Positions 8,339 to 15,627 are shown, numbered from the stretch's first letter. The stretch: 64,000 nt of DNA from Castellaniella sp036379515 (GCF_036379515.1 NZ_DASVGN010000015.1:40725-104724); one strand, 5' to 3'. Made by a program: numbers and translations. Notes: generated by a model from the sequence alone, not told the origin.

Positions 8339-8388
8339 CATCATGACTCATCTTGATTTATCATGAAACATCAAGATGAGTCATGATG
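8339..8388. promoter_or_regulatory. Long inverted-repeat operator of the toxin-antitoxin pair
   Basis: Perfect 19-bp arms, CATCATGACTCATCTTGAT (8339-8357) and its exact complement (8370-8388), around a 12-nt spacer. The 6-bp palindrome TCATGA occurs three times at exactly 20-bp steps (8341, 8361, 8381). The right arm runs into the antitoxin ribosome binding site GGAGG (8388-8392). The layout suits cooperative binding by a ribbon-helix-helix antitoxin that represses its own operon; the function is inferred. Confidence 0.8.
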
Positions 8389-8397
8389 GAGGTGGCG

Positions 8398-8628
8398 ATG
8401 TCAACTGTCATCCGTGAAAAATTTTCCTCTCAGGCCGCGCCGGATGTCCTGGCGGCCTTGCGCCAGATCGCTGAAAGCCAAGGACGCCAGTTTCAGTCGG
8501 TGCTTGATGATGCCCTGCGTGACTACATCGACCGTCAGCAGAAGGAACGTCCCCGCCGCCACGTCATGGCCTCGTTCGCATCCAGCCTGGACGAGTTCGA
8601 TAGCCTTTATCGCGAACTGGCCAAGTAA
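8398..8628 (+). CDS. Ribbon-helix-helix antitoxin
   Basis: 76-residue protein whose first 50 residues (STVIREKFSSQAAPDVLAAL ... QSVLDDALRDYIDRQ) fit a ribbon-helix-helix DNA-binding domain, followed by a short tail (FASSLDEFDSLYRELAK) suited to neutralising a toxin. Start ATG 8398 has GGAGG 5 bases upstream; two in-frame ATGs at 8383 and 8386 lie inside the operator and lack a binding site. The toxin gene begins 3 bases after its stop. Doc toxins are classically paired with Phd-type antitoxins, so this RHH partner is a variant pairing. Confidence 0.85.
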   Translation: MSTVIREKFSSQAAPDVLAALRQIAESQGRQFQSVLDDALRDYIDRQQKERPRRHVMASFASSLDEFDSLYRELAK

Positions 8629-8631
8629 TCT

Positions 8632-9012
8632 GTGGCTCACGATTACCTGACCGTGGCCGATGTGCTTGGGATGTACACGGTGTTGATGCAACGTTACGGT
8701 GGTGCGCCAGGCGTGCGCGACCCCGGAGCGCTGGAGGCCGCCCTGTTTCGTCCGCAGACGGGCTACTACGACGACATCGTGGCTGAGGCGGCTGCGCTGC
8801 TTGAGAGCCTGGCGATCAACCACCCGTTCGTGGATGGCAACAAGCGCATTTCTTTTGCTGCAGTCGACGTGTTTCTGCGAATCAACGGCTGGTGCCTGCA
8901 GCGCGCGCCGATGCAGATTCACGCCGAGATGATCCAGATGTTTGAGTCAAGGACGTTCGATATCGGCCGTCTCGATCCCTGGCTGCGGTCTTTCGCTGTT
9001 GCCACCGAGTGA
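8632..9012 (+). CDS. Doc-family toxin (Fic fold)
   Basis: 126-residue death-on-curing family toxin. The Fic-fold active motif HPFVDGNKR is at residues 64-72, with the Lys typical of Doc rather than the second Gly of AMP-transferring Fic proteins. P1 Doc phosphorylates EF-Tu at a conserved threonine, and this protein probably does the same. It begins with GTG 3 bases after the antitoxin stop, so the two are translationally coupled. The full catalytic motif and intact length suggest an active toxin. The pair lies between ssrA and a decayed recombinase, consistent with an acquired stability module. Confidence 0.92.
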   Translation: MAHDYLTVADVLGMYTVLMQRYGGAPGVRDPGALEAALFRPQTGYYDDIVAEAAALLESLAINHPFVDGNKRISFAAVDVFLRINGWCLQRAPMQIHAEMIQMFESRTFDIGRLDPWLRSFAVATE

Positions 9013-9045
9013 TGCAATGAACCAGAAAACACCGAACGTGCAGAC

Positions 9046-9699
9046 CTAGGCTGCCATGGCATCAGCAACCTGCCGCAAAGCCTGCTCGAAGGTCTCGGGG
9101 GCCTGCCCGCCCTGGATCAGATGCCGGTCATTCAGAATGATGGAAGGGACGGAATTGATACCCTGTTGGGTGTAAAAGCGTTCGCGTGCTCGTACTGCCG
9201 CCGAGAACTCGTCGGAATCCAGAATCTCGCGCGCACGGTCCTGGTTCAGTCCCGACTCGCGGCACAGCCTGATCAGGGTCTCGTGGTCGCTGGGATTCTC
9301 GCCATCAGTGAAATACGCCTTCAAAAGCGCATGTTTCAAAGCCAGTTGATGGCCCTCGAGGCCAGCCCAGTGCAGCAGTCGATGCGCATCGAAGGTGTTG
9401 TATGTATGCGTGCGCTTGTCCATATTGAAGGTGAAGCCGACCTCGCGGCCTCGTGCCGTGATGACTTCGCCATTGTGGCGCACCTGTTCGGGCGTCATCC
9501 CGTACTTGCGCGAGAGACGCTCCACAGTATTCTGGCCCTCGGGCGGCATGTCTGGGTTCAGCTCAAAGGGTTGGAAATGAAGTTCTGCCTCGATTTCGCC
9601 GTCGACCCTGGACAATGCCTGCTCCAGCGAGCTCAATCCCACCGCGCACCAGGGACAAGACACGTCGGAGACAAAATCGATCTTGATACGGGTGACCAT
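9046..9699 (-). CDS. FrnE-like DsbA family oxidoreductase
   Basis: 217-residue cytoplasmic thioredoxin-fold protein of the DsbA/FrnE branch. The active site CPWC is at residues 15-18, an alpha-helical insertion occupies the middle, and the cis-proline loop SVPSII is near residue 185. There is no signal peptide, which separates it from periplasmic DsbA. FrnE proteins act as thiol-disulfide isomerases in oxidative stress; the substrate is unknown. ATG 9699 is preceded by GGAG. It lies on the opposite strand to the toxin-antitoxin pair, in the stretch between ssrA and the recombinase remnant. Confidence 0.93.
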   Translation of the reverse strand: MVTRIKIDFVSDVSCPWCAVGLSSLEQALSRVDGEIEAELHFQPFELNPDMPPEGQNTVERLSRKYGMTPEQVRHNGEVITARGREVGFTFNMDKRTHTYNTFDAHRLLHWAGLEGHQLALKHALLKAYFTDGENPSDHETLIRLCRESGLNQDRAREILDSDEFSAAVRARERFYTQQGINSVPSIILNDRHLIQGGQAPETFEQALRQVADAMAA

Positions 9700-9769
9700 G
9701 TGAGGCTCCTATCACTAGATGGCAACTGCCCCATTTTATCCAAGGGTAGTCGCGAAATCGGACATGCCT

Positions 9770-9900
9770 CCAGATCGCAATACAAACGACCCATCAGAAT
9801 TTGTGAACCGCTTGAAGGGCGTGGGCATACGAAGCTGGAAAGCACGGTTCGCTATCTCGGCACTAAGATACGAACCTCACCACTCGAAACCAGTCGTTGA
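9770..9900 (+). pseudogene. Decayed 3' end of a tyrosine recombinase (integrase) gene
   Basis: In the plus frame ending at TGA 9898-9900 the translation contains RGHTKLESTVRYLG (9820-9861). GHTKLESTVRYLG is the conserved C-terminal segment of a widespread integrase group, including the catalytic His region and the nucleophile Tyr. The upstream residues QYKRPIRICEPLEGR keep the spacing of the family's YRRT...LLLGHTK segment but not its sequence, and no upstream catalytic domain is present. After the motif the frame diverges and ends 13 residues later. I read this as a relic of the integrase of an element inserted at ssrA. Similarity is judged from memory of the family. Confidence 0.6.
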
Positions 9901-9960
9901 CGTCATGAGGTCGGTGATGACTGTGAACGCTAATGGGAGTTTTACCCTTCTTTGGGACAT

Positions 9961-10683
9961 TCAGACGAGCATGCGCCCGCCGTCAACGATCAGCACTTGG
10001 CCTGTTGTGCAGCCGCCACGCATCAGATAGAGATAAGCCTGCGCTACCTCCGCCGGGTCAGCAGCCCTGGGGAGTGGTTGGCGCTCGGTCATTTTGCGGA
10101 TCACATCCGCAGGCCACGGCGCCAATAGCTCGGTAAGCACCGGCCCTGGGCAGACCGAGTTGACTCGTAGCGGCGCCAGGTCTACGGCCAGACCACGGAC
10201 TAGGTGTTCTATCGCGCCAGCGAATGCCGTTGCTAACGGGACACCCTTTCTCGGCATGTGAGCTAGCAGTCCGTTGGTAAGCGTGATTGAGCCATGTTCC
10301 GATAGACGCGGCTGGGCATGCTTGATCGCCATCAGTGCGCCCCAGAAGCGTACTTTCAACCCCGCGCTAGCTGCAGCAATATCCAGTTGCGAGAGCGGGA
10401 CCGGTGCTGCCGCAGCCCCATCACCCGCTGTGAACACCAGATGGTCGAAGCTCTCCAGCGCGCCGAAGAAGGCGGCGACGCTATCTTCGTCCCGGACATC
10501 CACCACGGCACCCGACGCGCCAGCACCTAGCCGCTGCGTCGCAGCATCCACCTTTGCCTGGCTACTCGAGCCGATCATCACCCGTGCACCCTCGGCAAGA
10601 GCCCCCTCGGCGACAGCGTACCCTATGCCGGAGCTGCCGCCGATGATCACTACGGTTTGATGATGAAGTATGGAGACGGACAT
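9961..10683 (-). CDS. SDR family protein lacking the YxxxK active site
   Basis: 240-residue short-chain dehydrogenase/reductase fold protein. The Rossmann nucleotide-binding motif GGSSGIG is at about residues 15-21, with VDVRDEDSV further on and the C-terminal NSVCPGPV and VDGG segments intact. Where classical SDRs have YxxxK, this protein reads VPLATAFAGAIEHL, so Tyr and Lys are both missing. A known SDR subgroup has the same replacement; its catalytic role is uncertain. A Fur-like box lies about 90 bp upstream. Start ATG 10683 follows AAGGGAAG. Confidence 0.85.
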   Translation of the reverse strand: MSVSILHHQTVVIIGGSSGIGYAVAEGALAEGARVMIGSSSQAKVDAATQRLGAGASGAVVDVRDEDSVAAFFGALESFDHLVFTAGDGAAAAPVPLSQLDIAAASAGLKVRFWGALMAIKHAQPRLSEHGSITLTNGLLAHMPRKGVPLATAFAGAIEHLVRGLAVDLAPLRVNSVCPGPVLTELLAPWPADVIRKMTERQPLPRAADPAEVAQAYLYLMRGGCTTGQVLIVDGGRMLV

Positions 10684-10769
10684 GGCTGCGCTTCCCTTAA
10701 CTCAGAGATGGATCGTGTTGATCGCGTCAGGCGAGGCGGCTCACCTTCCGGTCGACGAGAAAATTCGCA

Positions 10770-10788
10770 TTAAATGATAATCATTTTA
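10770..10788. promoter_or_regulatory. Fur-box-like palindrome
   Basis: TTAAATGATAATCATTTTA matches 14 of 19 positions of the Fur consensus and contains the perfect odd palindrome AAATGAT-A-ATCATTT. It sits 87-105 bp upstream of the SDR start codon, so iron may control that gene. The gene to the right starts 285 bp away. Confidence 0.55.
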
Positions 10789-11072
10789 AGTGCAGGGTGG
10801 TCCATTGGAAAAGCCCTTCTCTGGTTCTCGTTGAACGTTCACGTCGCGGAATTTTGAATCAGTCCCGCTCCAAGTTGAAAGTAGTCGCCCAGACGGGCCA
10901 CGATGCAGCATTGGGTGTGGGTTTCGCGTCGAGTCGGCGCGTATCTGGTTGCAGTTGACCAAGGGGCTTTAATAGCCCTTCGCCGAGTAGGCTCCCTGGA
11001 ATGCCAGATGTCTTGCCGTATAAGATGGGGCGGTTACACACGAGGAAAATACGCTTTCCAAGGAGACCCGAT
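10789..11072. other. Gene-free stretch
   Basis: No gene I can support lies between the Fur-like box and the secreted protein at 11073. A ribosome binding site AAGGAG for that gene is at 11058-11063. Confidence 0.5.
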
Positions 11073-11714
11073 ATGAAATCCAAAAACCTCATCCTGGCCG
11101 CAAGCTGCGCGGCGGCATTTGCATTTGGCGCGGGGCCTGGGGCGCAGGCCGCAACCACCGAGACCTACGTGGCCCATCTCATTCCCATGAATACGCAGGT
11201 TACGCATTCCGACACTACGGGTGAAGCGCAATTTCGCGTCAATGGCGACAAACTGACGATCGATATTCGCGTGAAGAATGCGCCGGGCGGTATTGTCCAC
11301 TGGCAACACTTTCACGGGATGGCCGATGGCAGCGCCGCAAACTGCCCGACCCTGGGTGCCGACACCAATGGCGATCATATCGTCGACCTGATCGAAACAG
11401 GGCCTGCGGCGGGCACCACCATGGTGCCGTTCGATCGACATCCTGCCGCCATGGACGTCGCGCACGGTCACTATCCCAAGGCTTCAGCCGATGGCAGTTA
11501 CCACTATCACGAGGTGGTGTCCCTGAAGGCGCTTTCCGCATCCTTTGCCAAGGCTTTCAAGGGCCAGCCTCTTGATCTCGACAAACGCGTGGTCCTCATC
11601 CATGGGGTTCCCGCCGACACCCCGCTGCCTGCTACGGTCCAATCCCTGGGCCCGATCCCGGCTGCTGTAACCTTGCCCATTGCCTGCGGCAAGATTGAGC
11701 GCGTACAACGTTGA
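11073..11714 (+). CDS. Secreted CHRD-like protein with an EF-hand-like loop
   Basis: 213-residue exported protein: signal peptide MKSKNLILAASCAAAFAFGA cleaved probably after AQA, then a beta-rich region (GEAQFRVNGDKLTIDIRVKN) with VHWQHFHG that resembles CHRD domains. Next comes DTNGDHIVDLIE (residues 97-108), which fits an EF-hand calcium loop at positions 1, 3, 5, 9 and 12. The rest is His-rich (AAMDVAHGHYPK, GSYHYHEV). Start ATG 11073 follows AAGGAGACCCGAT. I do not recognise a named family; calcium or other metal binding in the periplasm is an inference from the motifs. Confidence 0.7.
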   Translation: MKSKNLILAASCAAAFAFGAGPGAQAATTETYVAHLIPMNTQVTHSDTTGEAQFRVNGDKLTIDIRVKNAPGGIVHWQHFHGMADGSAANCPTLGADTNGDHIVDLIETGPAAGTTMVPFDRHPAAMDVAHGHYPKASADGSYHYHEVVSLKALSASFAKAFKGQPLDLDKRVVLIHGVPADTPLPATVQSLGPIPAAVTLPIACGKIERVQR

Positions 11715-11770
11715 GAGCACGCGCAGTTCTGCGAGCGCGCAGCGCTCGTGGAGCTTGGCCAATCGAGGGC

Positions 11771-11798
11771 TAAAGTAATGACCCATACAGGTCGTTAA
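11771..11798 (+). promoter_or_regulatory. Sigma-28 (FliA)-like promoter
   Basis: TAAAGTAA, 12-nt spacer, GTCGTTAA, against the FliA consensus TAAAGTTT-N11-GCCGATAA (6 of 8 in each box). It is placed 50 bp upstream of a small gene resembling motility proteins, which makes the match more credible. Confidence 0.5.
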
Positions 11799-11847
11799 GC
11801 TCAGGGCCGAGGGTCTATTCTTGGGCCCGCAGAGAAGGAGAATTCAT

Positions 11848-12060
11848 ATGGCAGCAACTGATTCAGTGCAAGCGGCCGTCGCGCAGGCCGTTGGCCTGCA
11901 AAACGCAAACGCACAGACCGATGCGCAAAATGCGCTTTTGCGCAAGACACTCGATGCGCAGGCGCAGACAATCACCTCACTGGTTCAGGGCGCGGTCACC
12001 GGCCCCCAGAAGCTGGCTGACTCGGGGACCGTGGGTACGCAGCTGCACACCACGGCCTGA
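11848..12060 (+). CDS. Small YjfB-like putative motility protein
   Basis: 70-residue protein, MAATDSVQAAVAQAVGLQNA at the start, then an Ala/Gln/Asn-rich amphipathic helical stretch (LLRKTLDAQAQTITSLVQ) and a short tail. Length, composition and helical pattern resemble the YjfB family, annotated as putative motility proteins of unknown function. A good ribosome binding site (AGAAGGAGAATTC) precedes ATG 11848; upstream in-frame ATGs do not have one. The sigma-28-like promoter upstream supports a flagellar connection. No other flagellar gene is adjacent, but fliD lies about 5 kb away. Confidence 0.65.
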   Translation: MAATDSVQAAVAQAVGLQNANAQTDAQNALLRKTLDAQAQTITSLVQGAVTGPQKLADSGTVGTQLHTTA

Positions 12061-12065
12061 AGTCG

Positions 12066-12082
12066 CCGGAAGCGGGTTCCGG
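12066..12082 (+). terminator. Hairpin after the YjfB-like gene
   Basis: CCGGAA-GCGGG-TTCCGG begins 6 bases after the stop codon. No T-tract follows, so its role as a terminator is uncertain. Confidence 0.35.
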
Positions 12083-12201
12083 TGGAGTGCAGCTGTGGCT
12101 CGTCAGCTGTACCATCGCCGCACCGCTGCACTCACCCGGCGAACAAGGACAAGATGGCGGCTGCCGCGAGGTTCGTGGTGGAAACAGATACAGGTGTGGC
12201 C

Positions 12202-12705
12202 TTATAGGTGTTCGAGTTGTTGCGTGTAGGCGGCGCGTGCCTGCTTGTAGAGCTCGAACGGGAATTTGATGGGCACGCCTTCCAGGGCGCCGGCCAGGAT
12301 CTGCAGGTGGCCTTCAAAGCCTGCGCAGGCCTTGGCAGCGTCTTCGCCCGCGGGAATGTGTACCGATAAAGACAACTGCACCGCGCTTGGAAGCGCCTTC
12401 AGCGACCAGCGCAGCAGGCGTTCGGGTTCACCCGGGCTGCTCCATGAATAAGCCAGGACTTCGCCGGGCTTGAGTTCAGTCACTTTGCTGTCGATGCGAA
12501 CGCCGCTGTCGCCAAAGTCGATGCGCACCGCACCCCCCACCTTCAGTTCGATGGAGCCCGGTGCGATCCATTGGGCGATACAGGCGGGTTCGGTCAGCAT
12601 GCGCCAGACCTCTGCGGGGCTGTGTTCGTCGTAGACCCGGCTAAGCGCCCCCGAAAAGCTTCCATCCGGCAATTTTTGCAGCGTTCCGATTTGTATGTCG
12701 TCCAT
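12202..12705 (-). CDS. AHSA1/SRPBCC domain protein
   Basis: 167-residue protein of the START-like SRPBCC superfamily (AHSA1/polyketide-cyclase type). It has the family's opening ALSRVYDEHSPAEVWRMLTE, the WIAPGSIELKVGGAVRIDF strand region and a C-terminal helix. These proteins bind hydrophobic ligands or act as co-chaperones; function here is unknown. ATG 12705 has GAAGGA upstream and is preferred to an earlier in-frame ATG at 12732. It stands alone between the motility-type gene and the nfeD pair. Confidence 0.85.
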   Translation of the reverse strand: MDDIQIGTLQKLPDGSFSGALSRVYDEHSPAEVWRMLTEPACIAQWIAPGSIELKVGGAVRIDFGDSGVRIDSKVTELKPGEVLAYSWSSPGEPERLLRWSLKALPSAVQLSLSVHIPAGEDAAKACAGFEGHLQILAGALEGVPIKFPFELYKQARAAYTQQLEHL

Positions 12706-12860
12706 GGCTGATCCTTCAGGGCTGGGTTTCAAAGCCTTGATTATGGGCGCATTGGGGGAGGACCGTCACGCTGGCGCGAGGGAAGGGCAAGCATATTTGA
12801 TGGAAATAGATCATGTGCTGCTACCATGGGTTACATGATGCTTCTGGACGAGATTACCTC

Positions 12861-13301
12861 ATGACCCATTCAGAATGGACCGGTGCCATCTTCCTCATCC
12901 TCGGTGCACTGGTCACTCTGGCCGAGATCCACACGCTCACCATCTACCTGCTGGCGGTGGCCCTGGGCTTGTTTGCCTCGGGGGCGGCTGCACTGGCGGG
13001 TGCCAGCTTCACCATGAACCTGGCCGTATTGGCAGTGGTCACGTTGCTGGGCCTGCCGGCGGCCCACTGGTGGCGGGGCAAGCTCAGAAACCGCGCAGCT
13101 GAAGACCTCATGAATGACGATGTGGGGCAGACTGTCGTGGTGGCTGAATCCGGGGCGGGCGGGATCCGGGTGACGTATCGTGGCACGACCTGGAATGCGC
13201 GGCTGCAGGCTTCTGAGGCGACCGCCTGCAAAGTGGGTGAAAATTACGTGGTTGTCCGTCGTGAAGGCAATCTGCTGGTCATCGCGCCGCAGGGCAAGTA
13301 G
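12861..13301 (+). CDS. nfeD: NfeD family membrane protein (short form)
   Basis: 146-residue short NfeD: two or three N-terminal membrane helices (GAIFLILGALVTLAEI, LLAVALGLFASG, LAVLAVVTLLGLPAAHWW) and a C-terminal OB-fold domain (VGQTVVVAESGAGGIRVTYRGTTWNARL). It lacks the ClpP-like protease part of long forms. Short NfeDs partner with SPFH proteins in membrane microdomains, and the stomatin gene begins 24 bp downstream with its own AAGGAGG site, so the two form an operon. Confidence 0.93.
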   Translation: MTHSEWTGAIFLILGALVTLAEIHTLTIYLLAVALGLFASGAAALAGASFTMNLAVLAVVTLLGLPAAHWWRGKLRNRAAEDLMNDDVGQTVVVAESGAGGIRVTYRGTTWNARLQASEATACKVGENYVVVRREGNLLVIAPQGK

Positions 13302-13325
13302 TTTTCAATTCAAGGAGGTTCCGCC

Positions 13326-14258
13326 GTGAACATCAGTCTTATCGTCGTCATCGTGGTGGTCGTCCTGGCTGTGGTGATTCTCAGCCGCGGCCTGCGGGTG
13401 GTGCCGCAGCAGCATGCGTGGATTGTCGAGCGGCTGGGCCGCTATCAGAAGACGCTGGAGCCCGGCCTCAATCTCATCATCCCCATTGTCGATACGGTGG
13501 CGTATCGGTTCGACCTGCGCGAGACCCCCATCGACGTGGCCGAGCAGGTCTGCATTACCAAAGACAATACGCAGATCTCCATTGATGGCGTGCTGTATGT
13601 GCAGATCACCGACCCCAAGGCGGCGGCGTACGGTACCTCCAATCCGCTGCTGGCGGTCGAGCAGTTGGCGCAGACGGTGATGCGTTCCGACGTGGGCAAG
13701 AAGCAGCTGGACGAGGTGCTTTCTTCGCGCAGCGAGCTCAATGCGTCGATTGTCAGCGAGTTGGACCACGCGGCGGTCAACTGGGGGGTGAAGGTCCTGC
13801 GCTACGAGATTCGCAATATCGAGCCGCCGCAGGAAGTGGTGCGGGCGATGGAGCTGCAGATCACCGCGGAGCGCGAAAAGCGTGCGGTCATCGCCAAGTC
13901 CGAGGGCGACAAGCAGCAGGCCATCAACGTCTCTGAAGGTGATCGCCAGAAGCACATCAATCTGGCCGAGGGCGAGCGTCAGGCTCAGGTGTTGCGAGCT
14001 GAAGGCGAGGCCCAGGCTATCCTGACAGTGGCCGATGCCACGGCCAAGGCGCTGGCCACGGTGGGTGAAGCGCTGCAGCACGAAGGCGGCATGGACGCCA
14101 TGAAGATGCAGGTGGCACAGGATTTCATCGCTCGCTGGGGCGGCATTGCCAAGGCGTCGAACGTGATGATCGTGCCGGCCGACATGGGCGATCTGTCCAA
14201 GGTGGTCAGTACCGCATTCAAGATCGTCGATGGGACGAGAATAGGGAGCCCGAAATAA
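13326..14258 (+). CDS. qmcA: SPFH/stomatin-like protein (QmcA type)
   Basis: 310-residue SPFH protein: one N-terminal membrane anchor (LIVVIVVVVLAVVILSRG), the band-7 domain (RVVPQQHAWIVERLGRYQKTL through TVMRSDVGKKQLDEVLSSR), then a long charged coiled coil (EREKRAVIAKSEGDKQQAIN, LAEGERQAQVLRAEGEAQ) that drives oligomerisation. It forms ring assemblies at the inner membrane and modulates membrane proteases such as FtsH. GTG codes the start at 13326, 5 bases after AAGGAGG. Partner of the upstream nfeD. Confidence 0.95.
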   Translation: MNISLIVVIVVVVLAVVILSRGLRVVPQQHAWIVERLGRYQKTLEPGLNLIIPIVDTVAYRFDLRETPIDVAEQVCITKDNTQISIDGVLYVQITDPKAAAYGTSNPLLAVEQLAQTVMRSDVGKKQLDEVLSSRSELNASIVSELDHAAVNWGVKVLRYEIRNIEPPQEVVRAMELQITAEREKRAVIAKSEGDKQQAINVSEGDRQKHINLAEGERQAQVLRAEGEAQAILTVADATAKALATVGEALQHEGGMDAMKMQVAQDFIARWGGIAKASNVMIVPADMGDLSKVVSTAFKIVDGTRIGSPK

Positions 14259-14358
14259 GGCACCGCCTGAAGCTCATCCGTGCGCACCGGTGTGACCGTT
14301 GGGGCGCGCTCTACGACATATAGGAACCCAGACTATCAGGCGACGCCTCCGGTCTCAT

Positions 14359-15054
14359 TCAGCTTGGCAGGACGCCACCGCTGATTATCACTGGCCCGGT
14401 AGGTAGACCGGTCGGCGATCCGCCCGGCGGCTCCAGACTGACGGCGAGCTTCTCCATATGGCCCATGCCGTGAGGCATCGACAATTGTGTCAGGCCGTCG
14501 GTGGCGACCAGGCCCAGCGATCGGGGCTTTTGTTTGCCTTGTATCGACCACAGCTCCAAGGCGTGCCCATCTGCCATCTGGCTCAAGTCCTTCAGTGTGT
14601 TGATGTAAAGGGCACCCGAAGCACCCTCGCGGACCATCAGCAACGCTTGTCCCTGGCTGCTCTGAAGCACTGCGACTTGTTGCGGGAATGGGGCTCGGTT
14701 TGGTCGCATAGGCTGTATCACGACAACCGCCACCAGCGCTGCTGCCAGGGTCGCAGAACACAAGCGCCAGAAACCGGTGCCGCTCCAAATCCGCCCGTCA
14801 TGCATGGGTGTCTTCTGGTGAACCTTCTTGTGAATGGCATGCCAGACGCGGCCGGGTGGCCTGCGGGGCGGTACCGCCCAGACCAACGCATACAGGTCGT
14901 CCTCCCACGTCCGCACCTGTCGGCGCAGCGAAGCATCCGCCGCCATCAGGCCTTCGAAGCGGCGACGCGCGGCGCCTTTCATGGCACCGGACACATAATC
15001 CGCAGTGAGGCGCGCACGTAACTGCGGGTCAGCGTAAATCTTCACGATAAGCAC
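14359..15054 (-). CDS. rskA: RskA-like anti-sigma factor
   Basis: 231-residue membrane anti-sigma factor. The cytoplasmic N-terminal part (ADYVSGAMKGAARRRFEGLM ... WEDDLYALVWAVPPRRPP) fits the sigma-binding domain. One membrane helix (LCSATLAAALVAVVVIQPM, about residues 98-116) follows, then a periplasmic RskA domain (ALYINTLKDL, GHALELWSIQ, GHMEKLAVSLEPPGGS). It holds the SigK-like sigma factor inactive and is usually cut by regulated proteolysis. Its start overlaps the end of the sigma gene by 13 bp, so the pair is translationally coupled. Confidence 0.92.
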   Translation of the reverse strand: MLIVKIYADPQLRARLTADYVSGAMKGAARRRFEGLMAADASLRRQVRTWEDDLYALVWAVPPRRPPGRVWHAIHKKVHQKTPMHDGRIWSGTGFWRLCSATLAAALVAVVVIQPMRPNRAPFPQQVAVLQSSQGQALLMVREGASGALYINTLKDLSQMADGHALELWSIQGKQKPRSLGLVATDGLTQLSMPHGMGHMEKLAVSLEPPGGSPTGLPTGPVIISGGVLPS

Positions 15055-15590
15055 CCCTTGAGGCGCTCCATGCCTCGACGTACCCAGCTCTTTACGGTTC
15101 CCAGCGGCGAACTCATCTGCCTCGCAATCTCTGCATGACTGAGGTCATCAAAAAACGACAGCACGATCGCCATGCGTTGTCTGGGTTCGAGCCGGCCCAG
15201 GCAATCCGCCAGGCGCCTGCCTTCTTGACGGCTTCGCAGGCGTTCCAGCGGGCCTGGCGCCTGGTCAGCCCACGCGTCCTGGGTGGCACCGTCTGGGTCC
15301 GGTCTCTCGTAGTCCGGACGGCGCATCAGGTCAATGCATCGATTGCGCACAATGCGGGCCATCCAGGTCATGGCTTGACTCTGCTCTGCAGAGAACCGGT
15401 CAGCGTTGCGCCAGATGCTGAGGAAGCTTTCTTGGAGCACTTCGTCGGCGAGGTCGCTACGCCTCAACATACGGTTGGCCAACGCGTACAAGTGTGGAGC
15501 GCACTGCCGATACAACTCTGCCAACGCCGCTTCCTGCCCTTGCGCACATCGCTGAACTAGTTCATCCAGGTGCCGGAGAGTGTCAGGCAT
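15042..15590 (-). CDS. sigK: SigK-like ECF sigma factor
   Basis: 182-residue extracytoplasmic-function sigma factor. Region 2 spans about residues 20-90 (DEVLQESFLSIWRNADRF, RNRCIDLMRR) and region 4 about 125-180 (LEPRQRMAIVLSFFDDLSHA, SSPLGTVKSWVRRGMERL). Cysteines at 130 and 180 are 50 residues apart. This matches the Cys133/Cys183 pair that I recall forming a redox-sensing disulfide in M. tuberculosis SigK. Start ATG 15590 gives normal length; the frame runs on upstream to 15770, overlapping msrQ. It lies 37 bp after msrQ and directs the cognate anti-sigma factor downstream. Confidence 0.93.
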   Translation of the reverse strand: MPDTLRHLDELVQRCAQGQEAALAELYRQCAPHLYALANRMLRRSDLADEVLQESFLSIWRNADRFSAEQSQAMTWMARIVRNRCIDLMRRPDYERPDPDGATQDAWADQAPGPLERLRSRQEGRRLADCLGRLEPRQRMAIVLSFFDDLSHAEIARQMSSPLGTVKSWVRRGMERLKGCLS

Positions 15591-15627
15591 CAAAATTCCT
15601 AAAGTATCGGTTCGGCACCAGGATGGC

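Noticed and set aside
8030..8356. Frame running from inside tmRNA into the gap beyond
   Set aside because: Begins within ssrA and crosses its terminator; no binding site or family.
8117..12000. Second copy of the ssrA 3' end marking the far side of an integrated element
   Set aside because: I looked for the GGTTCAATTCC...CTCCACCA segment and did not see it; the element boundary remains undefined.
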